From Globisporangium splendens (taxonomy: Eukaryota; Oomycota; Peronosporomycetes; Pythiales; Pythiaceae), in NCBI GenBank assembly GCA_006386115.1, contig VFIW01000006.1, forward strand, positions 1,651,060 to 1,715,059: 64,000 nt of DNA, in the 5' to 3' direction. Every line of letters begins with the position of its first letter. The first letter of the stretch is position 1. The notes below the pieces were generated by a model, which did not search any database, was not told the origin of the DNA, and saw nothing but the letters and a program-made list of their open reading frames with translations. Below are positions 45,510 to 55,538 of this stretch, piece after piece. The translations under genes and the position numbers were made by a program.

Positions 45510-48182
45510 ATGGAACCTCCGACTGCCGCCTCTGCTCCTCTCGTCGTCCCCTCGTCTCCGCCTGTCGTGCCTCCACGTGTCGCACCTGGCCAAGAATCTG
45601 GGTCCACACCCAGTATCCAGCCTGGTTCCAAGGTCGGCCCATCCCCCTTGAAAAATTTGGAGCGATCCGAATCTCCGATGGGTGGCTCTCCGGTCGCCAC
45701 GCCACGCGTTCTCCTGTCCCCTCCCTCCGCTGCGCCTCCGTCGCCACCGGCTTCCGCGTCCCCTTCTCTCCCGGTCTCTGCGCCGATGGGATCGAGTGAC
45801 TTTGGACTCGATGTGCATATGAGCACACCGCCTGATGTTCCTGACTCGCCGTCCAATGCGCCTGCGCTCGATGATGGGTCGATCCCCCCACCCGCTGTGC
45901 CCGATTCGCCGTCCGATGACGAGTCGATGGAGCCCCCGCAAGCGCCTGACGCCGCCTCGCTTCCTCGCGTGGACCCGCGTCCGACGATGGCGGACGTGCT
46001 CTCGCAGCAAGAACACCTCCGCCGCGACCAAGCCGAAGCTGAAACTGTGCGCCGTCGTGTGGAGACCCCGAAGCCTCTCGCTTGCGACATCGAAGCGATC
46101 GAGCGCCAGTACGCCGCTGGCGGTGACTGGTCGTTCATCGCGTCTCGCATGGAGCAAGCGCGTCCGTACGCGCTCCCACGAGCCAAGTTTGACATGGTGA
46201 TCGACACCGGACGGACGTTCGCAAAGACTCCGCTCCACAAGATCATGGGGTCGCTGTCCGGCAAGAGCCACGGAAACAAGGTTCTCGAGGAGCTGTATCA
46301 GCTCTACGAGATCGGCCAAGTCTCCAAGCTCCCCGGTGGCAATCTCCGCATCAAGGTCAAATCGAAGGACGCGTGTATGCGCCTCGAGCGGACGCGCGTG
46401 AACATCCTCGGCGGCGTCTTCATGTTCAAGGAGTTCGACATCCTTGGCCCGAAGTACTTCGTCGACATCTCCAACGTCGACTCGGACACGGACACGGATG
46501 TAATCCTGCACCGCTTGTTCCTTCTTGGGTGCCAGCCGGTATATGACACCTTCCGCGAAGTGAACCTCGCGACCGGTATCACGTCCGCGACTTGGCGCGT
46601 GTACTTCATGTCGAAGTCATGTCCGAGCGCGCTGATGATCAACGGCTCCGTCTGCGACCAGTTGTTGTTCGACAACAAGCTGCACCCGACGCATGGCAAG
46701 AATGCGCCATACCAGTCCGAGCGTCTCCCGTTCGGCTACCGCTCGCACCACGGTCTCGATCTCGGCACTCCCAACAGCATCTTCCCTCCCGCTGCACCGG
46801 CGTCTGAGCTTGCTCCGCCGCAGCAACAACAACAGTCATCGTCGAAGACGTACGCGCAAGCTGCGAGTCCGAACTCGAAGCCGTACCAATCCTCGCTGCA
46901 GAAGTCACTCGAGGATGCGAAGAAACGGGATGGCCAGCTCCAGAAAGGAGCTCAGCATGGTCAGCCACCAGCTGCCAACCAACTCGCCAAGCAACCGAGC
47001 AAGCCCGACAGCACGCTCTCGATTTCGGTCTATAGCGGATCGAACGGCAAGTTGACTCCACCTGGAAGTCCGAAACCCCCGACGACGAAGCCTCTCTTGC
47101 TGACCAGCGGACCCGACGACGGCTTCAAAACCGTCTCGAACAAGAAGAAGCGCTCGCGCAACGGAGTCGACTTCTCCAACCTCATGGTAAAGCAGCAGCC
47201 TCAGCCTCTCAACGGCGTCGCCACCTCCAACTACTTCCAAGCGCTTCAGTCGATGGAGGTCACGTTCAAGTCGAAGAAAGTGACGGCTGACAAGAAGTAC
47301 GGAGTGCGCTACCAAGTGGTCCCCGTCGATGTGAAGCGTCCGGACGCGGTGAAGTCCTCGACTGAGTCTGCTTTCTTCGTCGAGAAACACCACACGAAGA
47401 TCAAGAAGGCGGTGAAGGCGTCGCTCGTCATGGAGGTGACCGAGGCGATGCTCAATGACGAGAACACGGCGCTTCTCAACACCCTCCCGGACTGTCTCGC
47501 GGAAGCGGACAAGAAGGTCGACGGTGTGTGCAAGCTGCTCGAGAACGCGACGAATCCCGACCACATCACGAAGAAAGCGGTCGAGTGTCCACTCGCCTTC
47601 AACAGCGCATTGGCGTTGAAGATGGCTGGAAGCGGACAGGTGATCGAAGAACTGGCGCAGCTGCACGCGATCAACCGCGTGTTCTGTGCGACGCAGCCGA
47701 GCGAAGACGTGACGTTCAGCGCGAAGTGGAAGAAACTGATGAAGACGACGGTCCCGTCGAAGCGAAGCGAGATCTTCAAGACGTGTGCGAAGTGGTGGAC
47801 GTCGTCTGACTCGATCAAGGAGTTGTCGCGAGCGTCCAAGGCTTTGGGCTTGTTCGAGCTCATGCTCATGTCGATCGCGCCGACGATCTTTGCGAACGAC
47901 CACTGGATCCAGTACCTCACGGGTCAGCCGGTGGAGTGGATCCCCGCGCACCACACGCGACTTCTCCACCCCAACACCCTCCTTCGTCTCTTGCGGTCGC
48001 AGCTCGGAGCTCACTGCATGCAGCAATGGAGTGAAGTGCAGTGGCAAGGCTTCCTGCTTGAAGACCTCGAAGCGTTGCAGAAGCTTGACGGGTGCTACCC
48101 AGCCGACGCTTCTGTGCTGCAGCTTCAAGTCGTTGACGGTGGGGTTGTGATGGTAGCGGGAGGCTTGGCCACTCGCTGCTAA
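45510..48182 (+). CDS. LINE ORF1 protein (tRL-4)
   Basis: 890 aa, intact, ATG 45510. Pro/Ser-rich N-terminus of about 180 residues, then the conserved blocks VETPKPLACDIEAIERQYAA, GGNLRIKVKSKDACMRLERT, CDQLLFDNKLHPTHGKNAP, SNKKKRSRNGVDFSNLM, KHHTKIKKAVK and PVEWIPAHHTRLLHP, ending GGLATRC. Probably the RNA-binding partner of ORF2; no catalytic motif seen. Confidence 0.88.
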   Translation: MEPPTAASAPLVVPSSPPVVPPRVAPGQESGSTPSIQPGSKVGPSPLKNLERSESPMGGSPVATPRVLLSPPSAAPPSPPASASPSLPVSAPMGSSDFGLDVHMSTPPDVPDSPSNAPALDDGSIPPPAVPDSPSDDESMEPPQAPDAASLPRVDPRPTMADVLSQQEHLRRDQAEAETVRRRVETPKPLACDIEAIERQYAAGGDWSFIASRMEQARPYALPRAKFDMVIDTGRTFAKTPLHKIMGSLSGKSHGNKVLEELYQLYEIGQVSKLPGGNLRIKVKSKDACMRLERTRVNILGGVFMFKEFDILGPKYFVDISNVDSDTDTDVILHRLFLLGCQPVYDTFREVNLATGITSATWRVYFMSKSCPSALMINGSVCDQLLFDNKLHPTHGKNAPYQSERLPFGYRSHHGLDLGTPNSIFPPAAPASELAPPQQQQQSSSKTYAQAASPNSKPYQSSLQKSLEDAKKRDGQLQKGAQHGQPPAANQLAKQPSKPDSTLSISVYSGSNGKLTPPGSPKPPTTKPLLLTSGPDDGFKTVSNKKKRSRNGVDFSNLMVKQQPQPLNGVATSNYFQALQSMEVTFKSKKVTADKKYGVRYQVVPVDVKRPDAVKSSTESAFFVEKHHTKIKKAVKASLVMEVTEAMLNDENTALLNTLPDCLAEADKKVDGVCKLLENATNPDHITKKAVECPLAFNSALALKMAGSGQVIEELAQLHAINRVFCATQPSEDVTFSAKWKKLMKTTVPSKRSEIFKTCAKWWTSSDSIKELSRASKALGLFELMLMSIAPTIFANDHWIQYLTGQPVEWIPAHHTRLLHPNTLLRLLRSQLGAHCMQQWSEVQWQGFLLEDLEALQKLDGCYPADASVLQLQVVDGGVVMVAGGLATRC

Positions 48183-48228
48183 ACCATCCTCGCCCACAAC
48201 CACATGGAGCAACGTCAGTGTTCTGACC

Positions 48229-51200
48229 GTGAACACCAATGGCATCAAGAAGAACGGCCACCTATTTATCGAAAGCATGCTCTCCAAGTACTCGGTGTCG
48301 TGTGTCCAAGAAACCAAGTTCGGCGACAACACGCACCTTTCCAATTTCAAGTTCCACCTCGACTCGAGCTTCAAGCACAAGGTCTTCGTGGACGATCCCA
48401 ACTCCCAGCTGCATCGACCGACGCGAGGAAGGAGCAATGGAGTGCTCACGGTGCTCCGCTCCGACTTCCCTGGCTTCGACTCGGCTGTCGAGCTTCCCAG
48501 TCTGTCGGTCGCGGGACGGTACATCGTCGTGAAGGTGATGGTCGAGTGTGCTCCCATCTACATCCACAACGTGTACGCGCCTGTCGACAGGCAGGAAAAG
48601 CAACAATTCTTCTCGAGTCTGGACACCGAAGGGTTCGAGGATCAAGCGACGCACATGGTGTTGGGAGATCTGAACACGCCTCTGGACCCCAGACTCGACT
48701 CGTCGTCCCCGGACTTGCGCTACGACCCCGGTCGATCCAGCTGCTTGGAGTGGTTGGCGAAGCTGGGTGTTGTCGACGCGTGGCGAGTCCACTACGACAC
48801 CAAGCGAGTCTTCACCGGTCCCCTTCCTCGCAAGAACCGACTCGACTACATCTTGATGTCGGAAGACATCTACACACGCTTCTACGACGACTCCAAGTAC
48901 TTCCTGCCGAAGCATGCCGGCGACCACCTCGCTCACAGTGTGAGCTTCCGGTCTGGCTCGCAGCTCCACGGTCGAGGGTACTGGAAGTTCCCACGCTACC
49001 TGCTGGAGTATCCAGTGGTGGTGTCTGCGATCGAAAAGGAAGCTGAACTGGTTCGAGATGAGCTGCGCACCGCGTCGAACCCAGGCAAGATCTGGGAGCA
49101 GTGGAAAGCAAGCATCAAGACCCAGCTGCAAGACGTGCAGAAGAAGCTTCGGCAACAAGACTCGCAGGCTGTCGAAGAGGCTCGGATCCAACTCGATCAA
49201 GCTGCTGCTCGGTATCGCGTCGCTTCCAGTGACTCGAACCGTGAGCATTTCGACGAAGCCATGCGCAACTACAAGGAGACGGTCACGAGGACAAGTCAAT
49301 ACAACCAGGACAGTGCGTTTGACTTCCAAGCGGCCAACTCTGAAAAGTCGACCAAGCACTTCTTCCGTCCGCTGGACACGAGCTTGAGAAGGGTCTCGAT
49401 CGAGGAGGTGGTGACACCGAGTGGCAGTGTCTCATCGAATCCTCAAGAGATATCGCTTCGCTTCCTGGAACACTGGGGGTCCGAAATGGGAGATCCCGAC
49501 AGTCCAGCAGGAAGAGCTCCTCCACCCGACGAAACCATGCAACGCAAGCTTCTCGACTCCATCGTCCGGTTCACATCGGAGATGGATCGAGACATCCTGA
49601 ATGCACCAGTCACATCTCACGATCTGGCGGAAGCGATTCGACACATGAAGGCGACGTCGGCTCCTGGCATGGACGGCTTGACTGCTGGTTTCTACCAGGT
49701 CGCCCGGACGTCTTCGGTGAGTGTCTCAGTCTGGTCTTCAACGACCAACTCCGACGCGGGGTTCTGCTCCCTTCTCAGCGCAAGTCTGCCGTCGTGCTTC
49801 TCCACAAGAAAGGCTCGAGAGCACAACCAGGCAACTACCGACCGATCGCACTCATCCCGGTCGACGTCAAGGTTCTCTCGAAGGCTCTCACCTATCGACT
49901 GCAAAGTGTCGTACCGGACCTGGTCCACACGGATCAGAAAGGGTTCGTCAAAGGTCGATCGATCCACCACCATGTGCGGTTCCTCGCGGATCTGCAGGAC
50001 TTGGTGACGAGTCGAGACGAAGAAGCGTATGCTCTGTTCTTGGACTTCGAGAAGGCGTTCGACCGAGTGAACTGGGACTACATGTTCCGGGTGCTCGAGC
50101 GAATGGGGTGTGGTTCGGAGTTTGTGCAGTGGGTGAGACTGCTGTACACCGAGCCTCAAGCGCATCTTCTCATCAACCAGAACATCCAGCCCGCGCTGCA
50201 TCCGACGAGAGGAGTGAAGCAAGGCGACCCGTTGTCCGCGCTGCTCTTCATCTTGACCATCGAGCCACTGGGCAACCTGCTGCGGTCCCACGAAGAGTTC
50301 GGAGTGTGTCTCAACGCAGACCACACCGCCACGAGCACGTTCTTCGCGGACGACTCGACTCTTCTCGGCAGCTCGATACCGAACCTGCAAGCACAGCTCG
50401 GGATCGTGGAAGAATACTGCAGAGGCTCTGGTGCGAAGCTCAACCTGTCCAAGTCGATGCTGCTGGCGCTCAACCGGAACCAAGACTGTCCGCTGCTCCC
50501 CGGAGTGCATGTGCTCGGTCGCACGGAGACGGTCAAGTACCTCGGCATCCCGTTCAGCCAGTCACCCATGGACGGCAACATCGTCGAGTTTCTCGAGCAG
50601 CGCTTCTACGACGGCTTCAAGGCTTGGTACAGACGCGCGAGAACGCTTCGCGGTCGGCTCTTGGTAGCCCAAACGATGGTGCTCTCCCGGCTGTGGCACT
50701 ACACACAACACGTGTCGATACCGTCCGCGATTGTGAGGAGGTGGCAGTCGATGCTGAATCGGTTCGTGCTGAGTCGGAAGCACGACCGCGACGCATCGCA
50801 CATCCAGCTCACCCCTCGCGAGTTCCTGTATCAACGACGGAGTGACGGTGGACTGCAGATCCCAAGCCTGGAAGCGCACCTCAAGCGGCAACGTCTTCAG
50901 CTTGTGCTGCAGTTTATGCGAGCTGCGACTGCAGATGGTGTGCGGAACTGGACGACAGCGAGCACGGAGCTGCTCAAGTTGGTTCTTCCACGCACTGGCG
51001 GCTGCAACGCGCTTGACTTTCTCGTGATCTCTCCGCTCCGACATGGCGACATGATCCAGTGGAGACTGACTTCAGCATGGTGGCGAGCGACTTGGGTCTG
51101 GTGGTACAAGATTCGCTGGGAGATCAATTGGCACGACCTTCCTTCGGACGAGCGCGCTTGGTACGGTCTTCAACAGCCGATTTGGTTCCACTCGGACGCG

Positions 51201-52301
51201 GAGCTCCACTTCGAGCAAGCCGCGCGGACTCACACCAGCTCAGCGCACCGTCGGTGCATTGGGATGGGGCCTGAACCACAGCGCAGCTTCCGTTTGCATG
51301 TGTCGAGACTCTTCGGTGTGCGGTCGCTCGCCGACTTCATGCTCGAAGGTTGTGCTTGGCCATCCCAGCAAGAGTTCGTCCAGCGTCACATGGACTTCAT
51401 GCTCGCGTCTGTCACGCCTGGTCAACAGGTGAAGTGGCTGCGAGTGCTGTACAACGAGGCAACGCAGATCGTCGAGCGTCTGGGTGCGCGTGAGCTTGTG
51501 TGGCAGACTACGCGTGCTGCGAGACGACTGCTGCCGCACCTGGGCTGCAAGAGCGGTGTGAAAGTGTGCTTGGTCCCAGCGATCCCAAGGTCAGCGCTTC
51601 TCCGCGTGGTGTGGACGCCAGCGATGCCGACAAAGTCCCATCCGATGACGATACACTCCCAGCGAGTGGGCGACGAGCAGATCAAAGCGTACGTCAAGCA
51701 CAGCAAGCATCTGCGCAAGATCCTGCTCCCCGTCTTCGAAGACCTGCAGTTCCGCCTCGCGTTCCGTCTTCTGCCGGTGCGCTCGCGGTTCTGGTTTCTG
51801 GAGGCGTCACATCCGGGCATCCAACGCTGTGTTCGCGTCGGATGCGAAGCAATCGAGACGGAGAAGCACTTGTTCTTCGAATGTGTGCTTGCGGCTCAGC
51901 TGTGGGAGTACATGCGGAGACTGATGGCTCCGCTTCTCCGATCCGAGTTGACGTGGGCGATGGTGGCGACAGCGAGGAAACCAGTGGTGCGAGACGAGTG
52001 GAATGAGTGTGAGGACATTGTCTACGATGTGTGGCACACGCTCCGCGCGGTGACGCTCCACTTCATCTGGTCGGATCGTAACCGGTGTCTGTTCGATGGA
52101 AGACAGCCCACAACGGTGACCCCTGCAATAGCAGTCCTCCATACAACTATGAGTGCTCATCTTCGCTATTGGAAGAGGCGGTTGTATTGTGAGGAGAAAG
52201 TGAAAGATCTATCCAGCGTGATCGAGAAGATGAAGGGCGATCGACTCTTTGTGGACTTCTTGGACCACCACCCCAACATTGCTTGTGTTCGCTCACTGTA
52301 G
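48229..52301 (+). pseudogene. LINE ORF2 (tRL-4), one-base deletion
   Basis: Endonuclease and the region up to GFYQVA are in one frame. At about 49703 a single T present in tRL-5 (gtcgctccgg) is missing (gtcgcccgg), so the RT core and C-terminus follow in another frame (open to 52301, with FFADDS and CVRVGCEAIETEKHLFFEC). A fresh-looking inactivation. Confidence 0.9.
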
Positions 52302-52428
52302 AGGTGCGCAGGTTTTTCAACCACTTGGTCGTCCACCTCCTCAACAGAGAGAACCAATCCTTGGTTTGTCGAACCAAATTGCATCTTCGTCAACTTGCAG
52401 TTTATTACCGAACTTAGAGATGCACGAC

Positions 52429-53724
52429 CTACTTCGAAGCAAAAGTAGGGATCAGACGAAGACGTCTCACAAAGCTGATGCTGCGAATCCAATCGTGTTG
52501 CATTATTCCAGCGGTGACCCCATCTTCACGAGCAAGCATTTCTTCGTCCTTCACTTGGATTGCGACACAGTGGTGAAACTTGGATGGCTTCTGCGCTCGA
52601 ACCAAGTATACTCCGTCGTCCAACTGCTTCTTCTCCCACAACAACGTCAGTGCGCTAGGTCCAATTCCCTGGCCATTGAACAGATTCTTGCCGAACGTAT
52701 CCAGATCGACCAACCACCCAGTTGTCGGCACCTCCTCACGAAGAAATTTCACCAATTGTGGAGTCTTCAAGCCACCACCCCTCTTCGAGTCGAAGTGCCC
52801 CATCGAAGCAAGAAACTCTTTTCCGAGTATCTTAAGCGTCCGAGCTTCCGTGTCGAGCTCCATCAACTCAAACGCCATTACAACTGCGTGGACTGCGCAG
52901 TCATCCTTACTGTTGTCCGCCATCAGTCGAATAGTTGGGAGGTCGCGAGAGGCAAATTCAGCAAACGTGATCCCACCGTTTGGATACTTGTCGAGATATC
53001 GATCACAACTCTCAACCAACTTCATGCAGTTACTAAGCGCTGGGAGAGATTTCCATTCGGAGGTTCCATCGTCCCACACCACCAAGTACTGCCTGTCGTT
53101 CCCTCTCCCCCGACGGTTAATCACCTGTCGAACGCCAAACTCTTCCTCGTCATCGGCACCTTCTTCGCGTTCGTCTGTGCACTCAGCTCCAGTCGCGTCT
53201 TCTTCCTCCTCGTCACCCTCCTCGATAGCAGCCGCACGACGCTTCTTTCGGGGACGAAGGTTGTAATCGGACTTCGACTCTTCATCTTCGTCGTCTTCAC
53301 CGGAACTCGAGTTCTCGCTCTGCTGGGCTTTTGAGGGCGACGCATCCATGTTGTCACTATCTTCTCCAGATGCAGACTCTTCTTCTTCCGAAGATGCACC
53401 ATCCGATGATTCGCTCCCCGACGATACGCCTCCAGACTCGCTCACAACGTCATTGTCACCATCAGCCCCCTCGTGCTCTTTCTCCGCTGCCTCAGGAAGT
53501 TGGTCTGCTGACGCGGTGGTGCTCTCTCCTCCCGTCGGTGCGTCACTCTGCTCGGCAACACTGGTCTCATCTGTTGATTCCACCAAACTCTCCCCTTCAT
53601 GGCGGATAATCACTCCATCCGGTCCTGTACCCCCCGGAACCCCTAAGGGCTCTGCCGGTTGCACTGTGGTCCCGGTGGAGTGATCTCCCACGCATGCGGT
53701 TTGTTGTTCAGCAGGATCAGACAT
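52429..53724 (-). CDS. ORF3-type chromodomain/cysteine-peptidase-like protein, inverted inside tRL-4
   Basis: 431 aa, intact, ATG 53724. Clearly related to the ORF3 proteins of tRL-1 and tRL-3 but much diverged. Acidic Ser/Glu-rich N-terminus; chromodomain-like segment near 206 (RQYLVVWDDGTSEWKSLPAL); candidate Cys276 in KDDCAVHAVVMAFELM; candidate His385 in FHHCVAIQV, spacing 109, followed by an acidic residue. An OTU-like Asp three before Cys is absent here (Lys). It lies between the tRL-4 ORF2 and 3' tail but on the opposite strand, so it needs its own promoter. It could be a separate mobile cassette or a recombination product. Confidence 0.72.
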   Translation of the reverse strand: MSDPAEQQTACVGDHSTGTTVQPAEPLGVPGGTGPDGVIIRHEGESLVESTDETSVAEQSDAPTGGESTTASADQLPEAAEKEHEGADGDNDVVSESGGVSSGSESSDGASSEEEESASGEDSDNMDASPSKAQQSENSSSGEDDEDEESKSDYNLRPRKKRRAAAIEEGDEEEEDATGAECTDEREEGADDEEEFGVRQVINRRGRGNDRQYLVVWDDGTSEWKSLPALSNCMKLVESCDRYLDKYPNGGITFAEFASRDLPTIRLMADNSKDDCAVHAVVMAFELMELDTEARTLKILGKEFLASMGHFDSKRGGGLKTPQLVKFLREEVPTTGWLVDLDTFGKNLFNGQGIGPSALTLLWEKKQLDDGVYLVRAQKPSKFHHCVAIQVKDEEMLAREDGVTAGIMQHDWIRSISFVRRLRLIPTFASK

Positions 53725-53778
53725 TTTCGACCAGACCGCTACATGGAAAGAAGACGAAAGAGAAGAGAAATCGACATT

Positions 53779-53851
53779 CAGCAACAGCGGTATTCGAACC
53801 CACGACCTTCAGGTATCAAACCCACCACTTACCCAATCGAGCTGCGCACCG
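53779..53851 (-). pseudogene. tRNA-like sequence beside the inverted ORF3
   Basis: Minus-strand sequence with box B GGTTCGAATAC, a GATTGGGTAAGT D-loop-like part and an anticodon-like loop that could be read as GAT. Acceptor and T-stems are imperfect. Third tRNA-like sequence accompanying an ORF3. Confidence 0.4.
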
Positions 53852-54091
53852 TATCAACTTGGAAGACTCGGAGAACTCCCAATATAAGGGAAAAGAGTTC
53901 CAACGGTATACATTTTTTTGGTCCATACGGACCATTGCGACAAAAATTCTCAAAACTTATATAAATTAAAAAATTGTAGAATAGGAGTAGGAATATATTT
54001 ATGATAGATACTGTCCATGCTAGGTAGATTGAGTAGTCACTCTGTCTAATTCTAGTAATATAGACAACCTTTCAACTGAGCCAAAGGAGCA

Positions 54092-54759
54092 ATATACTCG
54101 CCCTACCCCACACGCTCACAACACATTCAAAACAACACACACAACACACGCGCTCCACACGCCACACCTCGCACACAACACACAACATCACACCATATTC
54201 ACACACAACACCACGCGCGTCGCCACCTCCGCGACCTCCCACAGCCTCCGACAACCCCCTCTGCGCACACATGTTCATACCATGCATGTCGCCCCTCCAC
54301 GAACCGAACCGAACCGAACCGAACCGCACGCGCGCACAACACAACACAACACGGATCGCGTCTCTTGACCCCGTGTCCTGTCCTTGCGCTCGTCCTCCAG
54401 CTTCGCTCCAGACATCGCCCACACTCCACAAAAGCGGCTACACGGTCCACTGAGCGACGTCCGGTACGAAACCTACTCGCTTCAACATACATACATGCTT
54501 GATTGCTTGATTGCGTTATTGTGGAGGCGGCGTCGGAGAGGCAAGAGCACCCCGACGAACTCACAAAGCACCTGGGAAGCATCCTCGACACCTGCCAAAG
54601 CACACATCCATCTGTCCATCGTGTGCGCTCGTTCAGCATCCAAAAGCATCCAAAAGCATTCAAAAGCATCCAAAACGAAAAGGATTGCTCCCTACCAGGA
54701 TCGAACTGGTGACCTTCAGATTATGAGACTAACGCTCTACCGACTGAGCCAAAGGAGCA
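54092..54759. repeat. tRNA-Met array unit U7
   Basis: 668 bp. Directly followed by U8 with no insert, which gives the empty insertion site ...ccgactgagccaaaggagca/atatactcg at 54759/54760. Confidence 0.95.
54686..54758 (-). tRNA. tRNA-Met(CAT), copy 7
   Basis: Identical to copy 1, same terminator. The only copy with a full natural 5' flank in the window (U8 start). Confidence 0.97.
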
Positions 54760-55455
54760 ATATACTCGCCCTACCCCACACGCTCACAACACATTCAAAA
54801 CAACACACACAACACACGCGCTCCACACGCCACACCTCGCACACAACACACAACATCACACCATATTCACACACAACACCACGCGCGTCGCCACCTCCGC
54901 GACCTCCCACAGCCTCCGACAACCCCCTCTGCGCACACATGTCCATACCATGCATGTCGCCCCTCCACGAACCGAACCGAACCGAACCGAACCGAACCGC
55001 ACGCGCACAACACAACACAACACAACACAACACAACACGGATCGCGTCTCTTGACCCCGTGTCCTGTCCTTGCGCTCGTCCTCCAGCTTCGCTCCAGACA
55101 TCGCCCACACTCCACAAAAGCGGCTACACGGTCCACTGAGCGACGTCCGGTACGAAACCTACTCGCTTCAACATACATACATGCTTGATTGCTTGATTGC
55201 GTTATTGTGGAGGCGGCGTCGGAGAGGCAAGAGCACCCCGACGAACTCACAAAGCACCTGGGAAGCATCCTCGACACCTGCCAAAGCACACATCCATCTG
55301 TCCATCGTGTGCGCTCGTTCAGCATCCAAAAGCATCCAAAAGCATTCAAAAGCATTCAAAAGCATCCAAAACGAAAAGGATTGCTCCCTACCAGGATCGA
55401 ACTGGTGACCTTCAGATTATGAGACTAACGCTCTACCGACTGAGCCAAAGGAGCA
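54760..55455. repeat. tRNA-Met array unit U8
   Basis: 696 bp; one extra minisatellite repeat before the tRNA, as in U3, and a longer (CAACA) tract (55010-55038). Confidence 0.95.
55382..55454 (-). tRNA. tRNA-Met(CAT), copy 8
   Basis: Identical to copy 1, same terminator. tRL-5 is inserted 1 bp upstream. Confidence 0.97.
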
Positions 55456-55538
55456 CTTCTCAATTTGCCGGCTACCCCTCAAGTTGAATCCAAGAACCCC
55501 CTCCAAGCTCTCTAGCCCCCTCAGCCTCAAGTTTCCCC

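Larger units (their letters stand above)
45417..54074 (+). mobile_element. LINE tRL-4, with ORF3 cassette in inverted orientation
   Basis: 5' end cttctcaatttgctcgctacc after the chimeric tRNA; right duplication 54075-54091 of normal tRNA-Met type, so the two flanks disagree. ORF1 intact, ORF2 broken by a one-base deletion, then ORF3 and a tRNA-like sequence on the minus strand, then the family tail (gctaggtagattgagtag, hairpin, AACCTTTC). Confidence 0.88.
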
